A stretch of 64,000 bases of DNA from Elusimicrobiota bacterium. Lineage in GTDB: Bacteria; Elusimicrobiota; Elusimicrobia; Elusimicrobiales; UBA9959. The notes beneath the pieces were generated by a model. That model was given only the letters and a program-made list of their open reading frames with translations. It had not been told where the DNA came from and did not search any database. The stretch lies in contig JAGVVD010000019.1 of NCBI GenBank assembly GCA_019135865.1, forward strand, positions 62,001-126,000. Reading direction: 5' to 3'. The position numbers and the translations under genes were made by a program. This document shows, in pieces, positions 17,305 through 25,471 of this stretch. Within the stretch, counting starts at the first letter, position 1. Every line of letters starts with the position of its first letter.

Positions 17305-18998
17305 GGCCGCTCCTGCTCTGCCTGCTCCCGCTGCTCCTCGTCCCGCGGTCCGCCGCCGCCGACGACCGCGTGCTGGACGCCATGAAGGACGAGCTCGGGC
17401 GCACCATGTCCAGGCTCTCGATGCCCGGCATGAAGGGGCCTTATTTCGTCTCCTACCTGGTCTCCGATTCCACCGACTACAGCGCGGCGGCCTCTTTCGG
17501 AGAACTGCTGGAATCCCGGACCTCCGTCTCCCGGAACGCCGCCGTGGAACTGCGGATCGGGGAGCGCTCCTTCGACAGTTCCGGCTACGCGGGTTCGGAT
17601 TTCCGCTCCTTCCGTCCCGTCACCGGCGGGGCCGTCATAGAGGACGACTATGACGCCGTCCGCACCGCCCTCTGGTCGCTGAGCGACAGCGCCTACAAAA
17701 GCGCCCTGGAGAAGTACGCCCAGAAGAAGGCCTACAGCGAGAAGAAGGGCATAAAGGAACTTTACGGCGACCTCTCGGAGGAGAAGAAGGTCTCGCTGCT
17801 CGAAAAGGTCCATCCCGCGCCGGAGTTCCCCAGGGAGACCTGGGAGTCCCGCGTCAGGGAACTTTCCTCGGTTTTCCGGGGCTATCCCGGAGTGCAGTCC
17901 TCGGAGGTGCGCCTCGAGTGCACCCGGCGCGTGAACCGTTTCGTCAACAGCGAGGGCTCGCGCTACCGCGTCAACGCCGACAAGGCCCATTTCTACGTCT
18001 ACGCCGAGGCGCAGACCCCCGAGGGGCTGAAGGTCTCGGACCGGAAGGAACTGCACTGGCCCTCCTGCTCGGACATCCCCTCCCAGGCGGAACTGCTGGC
18101 CGAAGCCGGAGGCTTCGCCAGGCTGATGGACGGGCTCTCCCGCTCGCCGGCCGGAGAGGTGTACCTGGGTCCCGTGCTGTTCGAAGGCGACGCGTCGGCC
18201 GAGTTCATGGGCCAGCTCCTGGTAAGGGGGATATCTTTCCCGCGCCGGGCCTGGGCGGAGAACGACGATTACCTCAAGTATTACATCGACAAGGGCGGTC
18301 TCGTCGAACGCGCCGGTATGCGCGTTCTGCCCGGCTTCATCAGCGTCCACGACGACCCGGGCGAGACGGCGGCGGCCGGCGTCCCGCTGGCCGGCCATTA
18401 CCGCGTCGACAGCGAGGGCGTCGTTCCCTCCCGCCTGGAACTGGTCAGGAACGGCCGCCTGCTGAACGTGTACATGTCAAGGGGCCCGGTGAAGGAGTTC
18501 CGTTCCTCCAACGGCCACGCCCGTTCGGCCATCGTGGAGTTCCCGTCCGGCAGGCCCGGCAATGTCTTCGTCTCTTCCCGTAAGACCGCCCCGGCGGCGG
18601 AACTGAGGAAAAGACTGCTGGAACTGGCCGCCGAACAGGAACTCGACTATGCCGTGATAGTCCGGAAACTGTTCCCGGAGGGCGTTCTCGACCTGGAGAC
18701 CCTGCTGGCCCCTCCCGTCTTCGCCTGGAAAGTGTACCGGGACGGCCGCGAGGAACTTATGAGCGGCGTCGAGTTCACGGGCGTCACCTACCGCGCCCTG
18801 CGCGACATCGTTTTGACCTCGGACGAGCCTTATGTCTACAATTATTACCAGCTCGGCCCTTACGCCATGTCCAGGGGTATGGTGGCGGCTTCGATAATAA
18901 CGCCGTCCGCCGTGCTGGTGCAGGAGATGGAGCTCAAGCGCACCGACCGCAAGCCGGACCGCGCGCCGTACCTGAAGCATCCCTACTTCGAAAAATAA
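17301..18998 (+). CDS. Exported TldE-like paralogue without the metal site
   Basis: A 565-residue paralogue of the preceding protein, the same length. It has its own signal peptide (MRPLLLCLLPLLLVPRSAAAD) and the same early layout (LDAMKDELGRTMSRL, then a tyrosine/serine-rich stretch). Where the partner has HEIFGH this protein reads SAEFMGQLLV, and the C-terminal cysteine is absent. This mirrors the TldD (active) and TldE (metal-free) pair. It likely forms the second subunit of a heterodimer. A strong terminator follows its stop. Confidence 0.85.
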   Translation: MRPLLLCLLPLLLVPRSAAADDRVLDAMKDELGRTMSRLSMPGMKGPYFVSYLVSDSTDYSAAASFGELLESRTSVSRNAAVELRIGERSFDSSGYAGSDFRSFRPVTGGAVIEDDYDAVRTALWSLSDSAYKSALEKYAQKKAYSEKKGIKELYGDLSEEKKVSLLEKVHPAPEFPRETWESRVRELSSVFRGYPGVQSSEVRLECTRRVNRFVNSEGSRYRVNADKAHFYVYAEAQTPEGLKVSDRKELHWPSCSDIPSQAELLAEAGGFARLMDGLSRSPAGEVYLGPVLFEGDASAEFMGQLLVRGISFPRRAWAENDDYLKYYIDKGGLVERAGMRVLPGFISVHDDPGETAAAGVPLAGHYRVDSEGVVPSRLELVRNGRLLNVYMSRGPVKEFRSSNGHARSAIVEFPSGRPGNVFVSSRKTAPAAELRKRLLELAAEQELDYAVIVRKLFPEGVLDLETLLAPPVFAWKVYRDGREELMSGVEFTGVTYRALRDIVLTSDEPYVYNYYQLGPYAMSRGMVAASIITPSAVLVQEMELKRTDRKPDRAPYLKHPYFEK

Positions 18999-19023
18999 GC
19001 CGCCGGCCTGACCGCTGCGAGCG

Positions 19024-19063
19024 CCGCCCCCGCCGGGACAATGTCCGGCGGGGGCGGTCTTTA
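19024..19063 (+). terminator. Rho-independent terminator after TldD/TldE-like pair
   Basis: Arms at 19024-19040 and 19042-19057 form a stem of about 16 GC-rich pairs with one bulged base, followed by tcttta. It separates the first hydroxylase operon from the second. Confidence 0.8.
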
Positions 19064-19127
19064 TAGGCCGTGCTTAATCTGCTATATTTTCAAGTAGTAA
19101 TTTCCGTTCCGTCCCAAAGGACCGCTT

Positions 19128-19973
19128 ATGAAGTTATGTGAATTCATCCGTCCCGAGAGCCTCGCCCAGGCCCGGGCCGTGCTGCGCAAACTGGGGCCCA
19201 AAGGCCTGCCGCTCGCCGGCGGCACCGCCCTGCATTTCATGCCCGGCAAGGTCCCCGTCACCGCGGTGGACCTCACCGGCCTGGGGCTCTCCTATATTCG
19301 CCATAAGGGCGCCTTCTTCGAGATAGGCGCGGCCACGCCGCTGTCCGACATCCAGCGCCATCGCGGCCCCCGCTGGGCCATGCACGAGATCTGCCGGCGC
19401 ATCTCCACGCATCAGATCCGCAATGTTTCCACCATTGGCGGCAATATCTGCCGGGTCTTCCCCTGGGCGGACCTGCCCGTGGTGCTGCTCGCCATGAACG
19501 CTCGCCTGGTGATCTACTCGGGCAAGCTGAAGGAGATGGGCGCGGATGAATATTTTTCCTCGCAGCCCGCGCGTCTGTTCCGCGGCGGGGACCTGCTCGC
19601 CGCCGTAAAGATACCGGTGCTCAAGGCCCATCACGGCTTCGGCTCGGTGAAGGCCGCCCGCAATGCCGCCGCCTTCTCCATGGTCACCATAGCCGCCCTT
19701 CTCGAATTGAAAGACGGCCGCATAGCCGCCGCACGGGTGGCGGCCGGCTCCGCCATACCTTTCCCCAAGCGCCTGCCCTCCGTGGAGGCCGCGCTCATGG
19801 GTAAGGAGCCGTCCGCCGAGGTCTTCCGCGCCGCCGCCTCCCTCGCCGGCAATGACGCCAAGTGGTGCAAGCAGGAAGGCATGAGCGCGGAGTATGTGGC
19901 CAACCTGGCCGAAGTTTCCATTGTGGACGCCCTGGAGCGGGCCGCCGAATTCGCCCGCGGGAGGACCGAGTGA
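19128..19973 (+). CDS. xdhB: Xanthine dehydrogenase-type FAD subunit, cluster 2
   Basis: FAD subunit (281 residues) of a second molybdenum hydroxylase. It shows LAGGTALHFMPG (about 30-41) and STIGGNICRVFPWADLP (about 103-119) for flavin binding. The gene follows a terminator; TATATT near 19083 is a possible -10 box and aaagga precedes the ATG. The stop overlaps the Fe-S gene (TGATG). By comparison with the large subunit at 20482 the set resembles E. coli XdhABC. The gene order is FAD, Fe-S, Mo. Confidence 0.9.
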   Translation: MKLCEFIRPESLAQARAVLRKLGPKGLPLAGGTALHFMPGKVPVTAVDLTGLGLSYIRHKGAFFEIGAATPLSDIQRHRGPRWAMHEICRRISTHQIRNVSTIGGNICRVFPWADLPVVLLAMNARLVIYSGKLKEMGADEYFSSQPARLFRGGDLLAAVKIPVLKAHHGFGSVKAARNAAAFSMVTIAALLELKDGRIAAARVAAGSAIPFPKRLPSVEAALMGKEPSAEVFRAAASLAGNDAKWCKQEGMSAEYVANLAEVSIVDALERAAEFARGRTE

Positions 19974-20485
19974 TGAAAACCGCCGTGAACACCGTCTCTT
20001 TCACCCTGAACGGCGAGAAAAAGACCTTCTCCACCCGCCCCGACGAGAAGCTGCTGGACCTGCTGCGCCGCGAGGGCTATAAGGGCACCAAGTACGGTTG
20101 CGGGCAAGGCACCTGCGGCGCCTGTACCGTCATCATGGACGGGCGTGCCGTTTACGCCTGCCTGCTTTACGCCATGCAGGCCGAAGGGCGCAAGGTGCGC
20201 ACCATCGAGAGCATGGGCACCCATGACAAGCCGGCCCCCATACAGCAGGAGCTGGTGGCCGCCGGCGCCGTGCAGTGCGGCTACTGTATCCCCGGCATTA
20301 TTATGAGCGCCACCGCCCTGATGGAGGCCGAGAAGGACATCACCGACGAGGTCGCCAGGGAATACATGGACGGCAACCTCTGCCGCTGCACCGGCTACGA
20401 GAAGATCTGGGTGGCCCTGCGCAAAACCATAGACCGCGCCGCCGCCGAGCCCGCTAAGAAAGCCCCCAAAGGGGGGAAGAAATGA
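19973..20485 (+). CDS. Xanthine dehydrogenase-type 2Fe-2S subunit, cluster 2
   Basis: A 170-residue Fe-S subunit. The N-terminal ferredoxin cluster is GCGQGTCGACTVIMDG and the second cluster is QCGYCIPG plus LCRCTGYEKIW, spaced as in the family. The start overlaps the previous stop (TGATG); upstream in-frame starts would overlap the FAD gene and are rejected. A short Lys/Ala/Pro/Gly-rich tail ends the protein. Called XdhC in E. coli naming; I leave the symbol blank to avoid confusion with the maturation factor at 9838. Confidence 0.93.
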   Translation: MKTAVNTVSFTLNGEKKTFSTRPDEKLLDLLRREGYKGTKYGCGQGTCGACTVIMDGRAVYACLLYAMQAEGRKVRTIESMGTHDKPAPIQQELVAAGAVQCGYCIPGIIMSATALMEAEKDITDEVAREYMDGNLCRCTGYEKIWVALRKTIDRAAAEPAKKAPKGGKK

Positions 20486-22821
20486 AAAGGCATGAACTCG
20501 CCAGGAACCTGAAACAGGTCAACCATTCCGTCACCAAGATAGACGCCATGCAGCTGGCACTGGGCAAGGACTCCTATGTGGCCGATTTCCTGCCCAAGGA
20601 CGCGCTGGTGATAAAGATGCTGTGGAGCCCGCACGCCCACGCCCGCATCAAGAAGCTGGACGTGAGCAAAGCCGAGAAGATGCCCGGCGTAAAATGCGTG
20701 CTCTGGCACGGCAATGTGCCGCGCAACGTGCACTGCACCGCCGGCCAGGGCTATCCCGAGCCTTCGCCATACGACACCTTCATGTTCGACACAAAGGTGC
20801 GCTTCGTGGGCGACCGCGTGGCCGCCGTGGCCGCCGAGACCGAAGAGCAGGCTTTAGCGGCCCTCGAGGTCATAAAGGTGGAGTACGAGGCGCTCAAGCC
20901 CGTCTTCACCCTGGACGAGGCCATGGCCCCCGGCGCGCCCGTCATCCACGACGAGCCCGAGGCCCATGTGCCGATCCCGATCACCTATGAGCCCAAGAAG
21001 AACCTGGTCGCTCATGTGGCCTGCGAGGCCGGCAGCTTCAAGAAAGGCATGGCCGAGGCGGATTTCACCTTCGACCAGACCTATGAGACGCCTTACGCCC
21101 AGCATTGCCCCATAGAGCCCTATACCTCCATGGCGCAGATGACGCCCGCCGGGCGCATCCTCATCACCACCTCCACGCAGGTGCCTTTCCACTGCCGCCG
21201 CATAGTGGCGCGCACGCTGGGCATACCCGTGCAGAAGATCCGCGTGGTCAAGCCCCGCATAGGCGGCGGTTTCGGCTGCAAGCAGGAGATCCTGCTCGAG
21301 GACGTTACGGCTATGTTCGCCCTGCGCACCGGCCGGCCCTGCATCTGGCGCTTCGACCGCGAGGAGACCTTCCGTACCGGCCGCACCAGGCACCCCTTCC
21401 GCATCCGCCTGCGCACCGGTGTAAAGAAGGACGGCACCATCACCGCCATCGGCCTCGAGTGCATCAATAATACCGGCGCCTACGGCGGCCACGGCCTCAC
21501 CGTGGTGTCCTGCTCCGGCGGCAAGACCCTGCCGCTCTACCACTGCGACAATATCCTCTTCGACGGCAAGTCCTACTATACCAACCTGCCGGTGGGCGGG
21601 GCCTACCGCGGCTTCGGCGCCACGCAGGCCTTCTTCGCCATAGAGTCCCTGATGGACCACATGGCCGAAGCCATCGGCATGGACCCGCTGAAGTTCAGGC
21701 AGATCAACCACATCCGCCCCGGCGAGGGCTCGCCTATCTTCCAGGCGCTGGGGGAGGGCCGCGAGGGCCTGCCCATGACCGTGGGTTCCAACGCGCTCGG
21801 CGAGTGCATAACGCAGGGCGCCGAGGCCGCCGGCTGGGAGAAGCGCCGGGACTGGCGGGGGAAGACCGGCCGCTACCGCCGCGGCATAGGCATGTGCTGC
21901 CTCATGCAGGGCTCGTCCATACCGGACATAGACATGGGCGCCGCCACCATAAAGATCAACGAGGACGGCTCTTTCAACCTCAATGTGGGCGCCACCGACC
22001 TGGGCACCGGTTCGGACACGGTGCTGGCCCAGATAGCGGCCGAAGAACTGGAGACCACGACGGACAAGATGATAGTGTACTCGTCCGACACGGACATGAC
22101 GCCTTTCGACGTGGGCGCCTATGCCTCCTCCACAACCTATCTCTCCGGCGAGGCGGTGCGCAAGGCCGCTGCCGACGCCAAGCGGCAGATACTCGCCACC
22201 GGCGCCGAGATGCTGGGCCTCAAAGCGGAAGAAGTCCATTGCGAGGACGCGCATGTGCTCAACGCCGACGGCTCCAGGAAGGTCTCCTACTCGGACATTG
22301 CCAACTACTCGCTGTACCAGAAGAACCAGTACCAGATCATCGGCACCGCGTCCCACATCACCAAGAAATCACCGCCGCCTTTCGCGGCGCATTTCGCCGA
22401 GGTGGAAGTGGACACGCTGACGGGCTTCGTGAAGGTGCTGAACTACGTCTCGACGATAGACTGCGGCACCGCCGTCAACCCTGCCCTCTGCGAGGGTCAG
22501 ACCGAAGGCGGCACCCTGAACGGCATCAGCTACGCGCTTACCGAGGAATATCTCTTCGACGAGAAGGGCAAGATGCGGAACGCGTCGTTCGCGGACTACC
22601 ACATCTACTCCATGCGGGACCGCCCGCCCATAAAAGCCATCCTGGTGCCCTCCTATGAGGACACGGGCCCCTTCGGCGCCAAGAGCGTTTCCGAGATCTG
22701 CATCAACGGGCCCGCGCCCGCCATCGGCAACGCCATCTACAACGCGACGGGAGCGCGCCTCAACGAGTTCCCGTTCACGCCGGAGAAGGTGCTGAAGGCG
22801 ATAAAGGCCGTAAAGAAGTAG
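20482..22821 (+). CDS. xdhA: Xanthine dehydrogenase-type Mo subunit, cluster 2
   Basis: A 779-residue Mo-cofactor subunit. GGGFGCKQE (from Gly261), AYRGFG (Arg376) and GAKSVSEI (catalytic Glu about 738) are present. Stretches such as QHCPIEPYTSMA, NNTGAYGGHG and DTDMTPFDVGAYAS match the pattern I recall for E. coli XdhA, favouring a purine hydroxylase over a CO dehydrogenase or aldehyde enzyme. It overlaps the Fe-S gene by 4 bases and ends before a terminator shared with the convergent MoaD/ThiF genes. Confidence 0.9.
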   Translation: MKRHELARNLKQVNHSVTKIDAMQLALGKDSYVADFLPKDALVIKMLWSPHAHARIKKLDVSKAEKMPGVKCVLWHGNVPRNVHCTAGQGYPEPSPYDTFMFDTKVRFVGDRVAAVAAETEEQALAALEVIKVEYEALKPVFTLDEAMAPGAPVIHDEPEAHVPIPITYEPKKNLVAHVACEAGSFKKGMAEADFTFDQTYETPYAQHCPIEPYTSMAQMTPAGRILITTSTQVPFHCRRIVARTLGIPVQKIRVVKPRIGGGFGCKQEILLEDVTAMFALRTGRPCIWRFDREETFRTGRTRHPFRIRLRTGVKKDGTITAIGLECINNTGAYGGHGLTVVSCSGGKTLPLYHCDNILFDGKSYYTNLPVGGAYRGFGATQAFFAIESLMDHMAEAIGMDPLKFRQINHIRPGEGSPIFQALGEGREGLPMTVGSNALGECITQGAEAAGWEKRRDWRGKTGRYRRGIGMCCLMQGSSIPDIDMGAATIKINEDGSFNLNVGATDLGTGSDTVLAQIAAEELETTTDKMIVYSSDTDMTPFDVGAYASSTTYLSGEAVRKAAADAKRQILATGAEMLGLKAEEVHCEDAHVLNADGSRKVSYSDIANYSLYQKNQYQIIGTASHITKKSPPPFAAHFAEVEVDTLTGFVKVLNYVSTIDCGTAVNPALCEGQTEGGTLNGISYALTEEYLFDEKGKMRNASFADYHIYSMRDRPPIKAILVPSYEDTGPFGAKSVSEICINGPAPAIGNAIYNATGARLNEFPFTPEKVLKAIKAVKK

Positions 22822-22841
22822 GCCAAAGGCGAGAAAAAAGA

Positions 22842-22879
22842 ACCGCCGCGGTCCTTACGGGCCGCGGCGGTCTTCTTTT
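22842..22879. terminator. Terminator between convergent operons
   Basis: accgccgcgg (22842-22851) pairs with ccgcggcggt (22862-22871), followed by cttcttttg on the plus strand. It lies between xdhA and the convergent moaD-like gene. The T-tract is on the plus side. Confidence 0.8.
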
Positions 22880-22887
22880 GCCGGCGG

Positions 22888-23130
22888 CTAACCGCCGGAG
22901 AAGGGGGACAGCAGGGTGACCAGGTCGCCGTCGTGGATGGGCTCGTCCCACTCCACGTACTTACCGTTGACCATGGCCTTGGAGATATTGGTGGTCAGCG
23001 GGATCTTCTTGTTCAATTCAATTTCGTGCAGCAGCTGGCGGGCCGTGGCGGCCTCCGTCTCGTAGGGATCGGTCTGCACGCCGCGGCGCTCGCCGACCAG
23101 CGCGAAGTAGCGCACCCGGATCTTCTTCAT
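22888..23130 (-). CDS. MoaD/ThiS-like sulfur carrier protein
   Basis: A small 80-residue ubiquitin-fold protein ending in SPFSGG. The C-terminal Gly-Gly is the tail that an E1-like enzyme adenylates and converts to a thiocarboxylate. The start at 23130 (MKKIRVRYFALVGE) follows a ggaggcgg ribosome site and overlaps the stop of the upstream 54-residue ORF (ATGA). With the ThiF-like gene at 23325 it forms a sulfur-transfer pair. Its position beside two molybdenum hydroxylases suggests molybdopterin synthesis, but a thiamine or other sulfur pathway cannot be excluded; no MoaE is in the window. Confidence 0.87.
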   Translation of the reverse strand: MKKIRVRYFALVGERRGVQTDPYETEAATARQLLHEIELNKKIPLTTNISKAMVNGKYVEWDEPIHDGDLVTLLSPFSGG

Positions 23131-23291
23131 TTTCCGCCTCCGTGCAGGTCCGCGCAGGCCTTCTCCGGCGTCAGCGGCAGGGAAGGCGGCTCGCCGCCGC
23201 GGCGCGGGAGGAAGCATAGCTCGCCGCCCGGCAGCCGCCCCGGTCTCCCTTCCGTGCGCGGGGTCTTTTCGTTAAGTATGAAACTGGTCAT
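23127..23291 (-). CDS. Small 54-residue ORF between ThiF-like and MoaD-like genes
   Basis: An ATG-started frame (MTSFILNEKTPRTEGRPG...) ends in an ATGA overlap with the MoaD-like gene, and agagg lies 6 bases before its ATG. It is rich in Gly, Pro, Arg and Leu and includes two cysteines. No family is recognised. The overlap and ribosome site suggest it is translated, but it is short and could be chance. Confidence 0.5.
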   Translation of the reverse strand: MTSFILNEKTPRTEGRPGRLPGGELCFLPRRGGEPPSLPLTPEKACADLHGGGK

Positions 23292-23324
23292 TAGAACCTC
23301 TGCCGGCCGGCCGCCGGCCGACTG

Positions 23325-24098
23325 TTACGCCGGTTTCAGAAATTTAAACTCATGTCGGCCGCAGCACGGGCAGGCCGGATCGCGCGGCACTTCGGCGGCG
23401 GTGACGGAGCCGTTCCGGATGTCCAAGGTGTGCATGCGGCCCCAGTCCGCGGCGCCGCGGGCCAGCGCCTTGAGCGCCTGGGCGGCCTGCAGGGCCGCCA
23501 CCCAGGCGGCGGCGGCGTTGAGCACGCCGAACACGTCGGGCGGGGGGAGGCGGTTCTCCGGCGCGGGCATTTCTAAAAGGCAGCGCAGGCAGGGCCCTTT
23601 CCCCGGGCCGACGGCCATAACCATGCCGTCGGTGCCCAGCACGCCGCCGTAGATCCATGGCTTGCCGGCCTTAACCGCGGCGTCGTTGAGGAGGAACCGC
23701 GTCTCGAAATTGTCGGTGGCGTCCATTACCAGGTCCGCCCGGGCGGCCAGCGCTTCTATGTTGGCGGCGGAAACCTCGCCGGCCAGCGGCTCGACGGCTA
23801 TCTCCGAATTGGCCGCCCGCAGGCGGCTGGCCGCGGCTTCGGCCTTGGGGGCGCGCTCTTTCACGTCCGCCTCGTTGTAGAGCAGCTGCGTGGGCAGGTT
23901 GGCCGGGCGGACGACGTCGCGGTCCGCCAGCAGCAGCCGGCCGACGCCGGCGCGGGCCAGCAGGGCGGCCTGCGCGCAGCCCAGCGAGCCGCAGCCTACT
24001 ACCAGCACGGTGCTGGCGCCTATCCGGCGCTGGCCTTCCGCGCCGATGAAATCCAGCTTCTCGTGCCGCGCGTAGCGATCCTGTATTCCTGGTGGCAT
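23325..24098 (-). CDS. ThiF/MoeB-like E1 adenylyltransferase
   Basis: A 257-residue enzyme of the HesA/MoeB/ThiF family that adenylates the Gly-Gly tail of a MoaD/ThiS-type carrier using ATP. The Rossmann motif is VVGCGSLGCAQAALLARAG with LADRD after it; NLPTQLL corresponds to the conserved N-x-x-R/Q-Q segment, and DATDNFETRFLLND follows. Two pairs, CLRC and CPCC, are the zinc ligands typical of the family. The start at 24098 (MPPGIQDRYARHEKL) is preferred because TATATT (24105-24110) sits 6 bases upstream. It is the first gene of the carrier operon. Confidence 0.9.
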   Translation of the reverse strand: MPPGIQDRYARHEKLDFIGAEGQRRIGASTVLVVGCGSLGCAQAALLARAGVGRLLLADRDVVRPANLPTQLLYNEADVKERAPKAEAAASRLRAANSEIAVEPLAGEVSAANIEALAARADLVMDATDNFETRFLLNDAAVKAGKPWIYGGVLGTDGMVMAVGPGKGPCLRCLLEMPAPENRLPPPDVFGVLNAAAAWVAALQAAQALKALARGAADWGRMHTLDIRNGSVTAAEVPRDPACPCCGRHEFKFLKPA

Positions 24099-24157
24099 TA
24101 CCTTAATATACAATTTTTTCAACTTTCGGCGGCCACTTTGATATGATATGAAGAACA

Positions 24158-25471
24158 ATGACAAAGCGCCCGCTTCTTCTCGCCGCCGCCCTCCTCCTGA
24201 CGCTGTGCTGCCCTCCCCTGTCGGCGCAGGATGGGGGGGGCGCTTTTACGGCCAGGAGCTATGTCGCCGCCGTGCTGGCGGCCTCGCCGGCCATGGCCAG
24301 GGCCGAACTGGCGTTCAGGCGGGCCCGCGACGAGTACGGCGCCGCCGTCCTGGACGCGGCGCTGCCTTCTTTCACCCTGGCCATGTCCGGCAGCCTCTAC
24401 GACGACGCCGACACGCGCCTCAGGCTGGAGCGGGGGGATTTCACTTCCTCGCTGTCGGCCTCCTGGAACCTCTACGATTCCGCTTCCGGGCCGCTGCGCA
24501 GGATCCGCGCGGCCCGCCTGGACAGGGACCAGGCCGAGCTGACCTACCTTCTCGCCAAGCAGGAGGAGGCCTTAAAGGCGCTGCGCCGTTTTTACGCGCT
24601 CTACGCCGCCCGCGGCAGGGTGGAGGCGGCGAAAGTCAACCTCGCTTCCCGCGAGCGCCAGTACAAGGACACCAGCGAACAGTACAATTCCGGGACCAGG
24701 AGCCGCATCGAGGTCATGCAGAGCGAGGGCGACAAACTGCAGAGCGAACTCTCGCTGGCGCAGGCCGAGACGGCCGGGATAAAGGCCCTGATGTCCTTCA
24801 ACGAACTGATAGACGCCGGCCCGGCGGCCCCCGCTTCCGTGGAGGTCAGTACCTCCATGCCGGACGTCGCGCTGCCCCTTCCCGACGGGGACGTGGACAG
24901 GGCCCTGGAGAACAATTTTTCGCTCAAACGCCGGCGCCTGGCCCTGGAAAAGACCGGGATAACGACGCGCAACGCCGTAATGGCCGAACTGCCGCGCCTC
25001 AGGCTGGACGCCTCGTGGAACAGGAGCGGCCTGGGCCTGGTCGGCGAGCCCGCCTATGGCGGCGCCGGCAACCCGGACTACGGCCTGCGCGCTTCCGTGT
25101 CCTTCCCCTTCGGCTTCTTCTGGGCGCAGAACGCGCTCGAGATCCGCCGCACCCGCGACTCGCTCAGCTCGGCCGAAGCCGACCTGCGCGACGCCGAGAG
25201 GGCCCTCAGGACGGAGGTACTCATCGCGCAGAAGGAAATAGAACTCCAGGTGAAGTCGAGGGGGCTGCTCGAATTCCAGATAAAGACCCAGCGCGAATCC
25301 ACGGATAACCTGCTCTCGGAGTATTCGCTCGGCGGGGCGAGCATGCTGCAGCTCGACACCGCCCAGACCAAACTGCTCGATTCCACCAACGGCCTGATCG
25401 CCGCCGTCAACGCGCTGGACATCGCCCTGGCGGAATACAGGGCGCTGCTGGGGGAAAGGATATGGGAATGA
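24158..25471 (+). CDS. TolC-family outer-membrane efflux protein
   Basis: A 437-residue outer-membrane factor with a signal peptide (MTKRPLLLAAALLLTLCCPPLSAQ). The rest is long amphipathic helices with heptad-like repeats and the periodicity of the two TolC repeats, for example EVMQSEGDKLQSELSLAQAE and TQRESTDNLLSEYSLGGASMLQLDTAQTKLLD. It forms the exit duct for the downstream MacAB-like genes, which follow with overlaps. A run of eight G (24233-24240) lies just after the signal sequence. The promoter probably includes TATGAT a few bases upstream of the ATG. Confidence 0.9.
   Translation: MTKRPLLLAAALLLTLCCPPLSAQDGGGAFTARSYVAAVLAASPAMARAELAFRRARDEYGAAVLDAALPSFTLAMSGSLYDDADTRLRLERGDFTSSLSASWNLYDSASGPLRRIRAARLDRDQAELTYLLAKQEEALKALRRFYALYAARGRVEAAKVNLASRERQYKDTSEQYNSGTRSRIEVMQSEGDKLQSELSLAQAETAGIKALMSFNELIDAGPAAPASVEVSTSMPDVALPLPDGDVDRALENNFSLKRRRLALEKTGITTRNAVMAELPRLRLDASWNRSGLGLVGEPAYGGAGNPDYGLRASVSFPFGFFWAQNALEIRRTRDSLSSAEADLRDAERALRTEVLIAQKEIELQVKSRGLLEFQIKTQRESTDNLLSEYSLGGASMLQLDTAQTKLLDSTNGLIAAVNALDIALAEYRALLGERIWE

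Noticed and set aside
15607-18998. RiPP maturation cluster (TldD plus C39 peptidase)
   Set aside because: The C39-like gene is 36 kb away in another operon and no precursor peptide was seen near either; a link is not supported.
10683-22821. CO dehydrogenase function for either hydroxylase
   Set aside because: The AYRCSFR active-site loop is absent; both have RGFG-type loops of purine/aldehyde enzymes.
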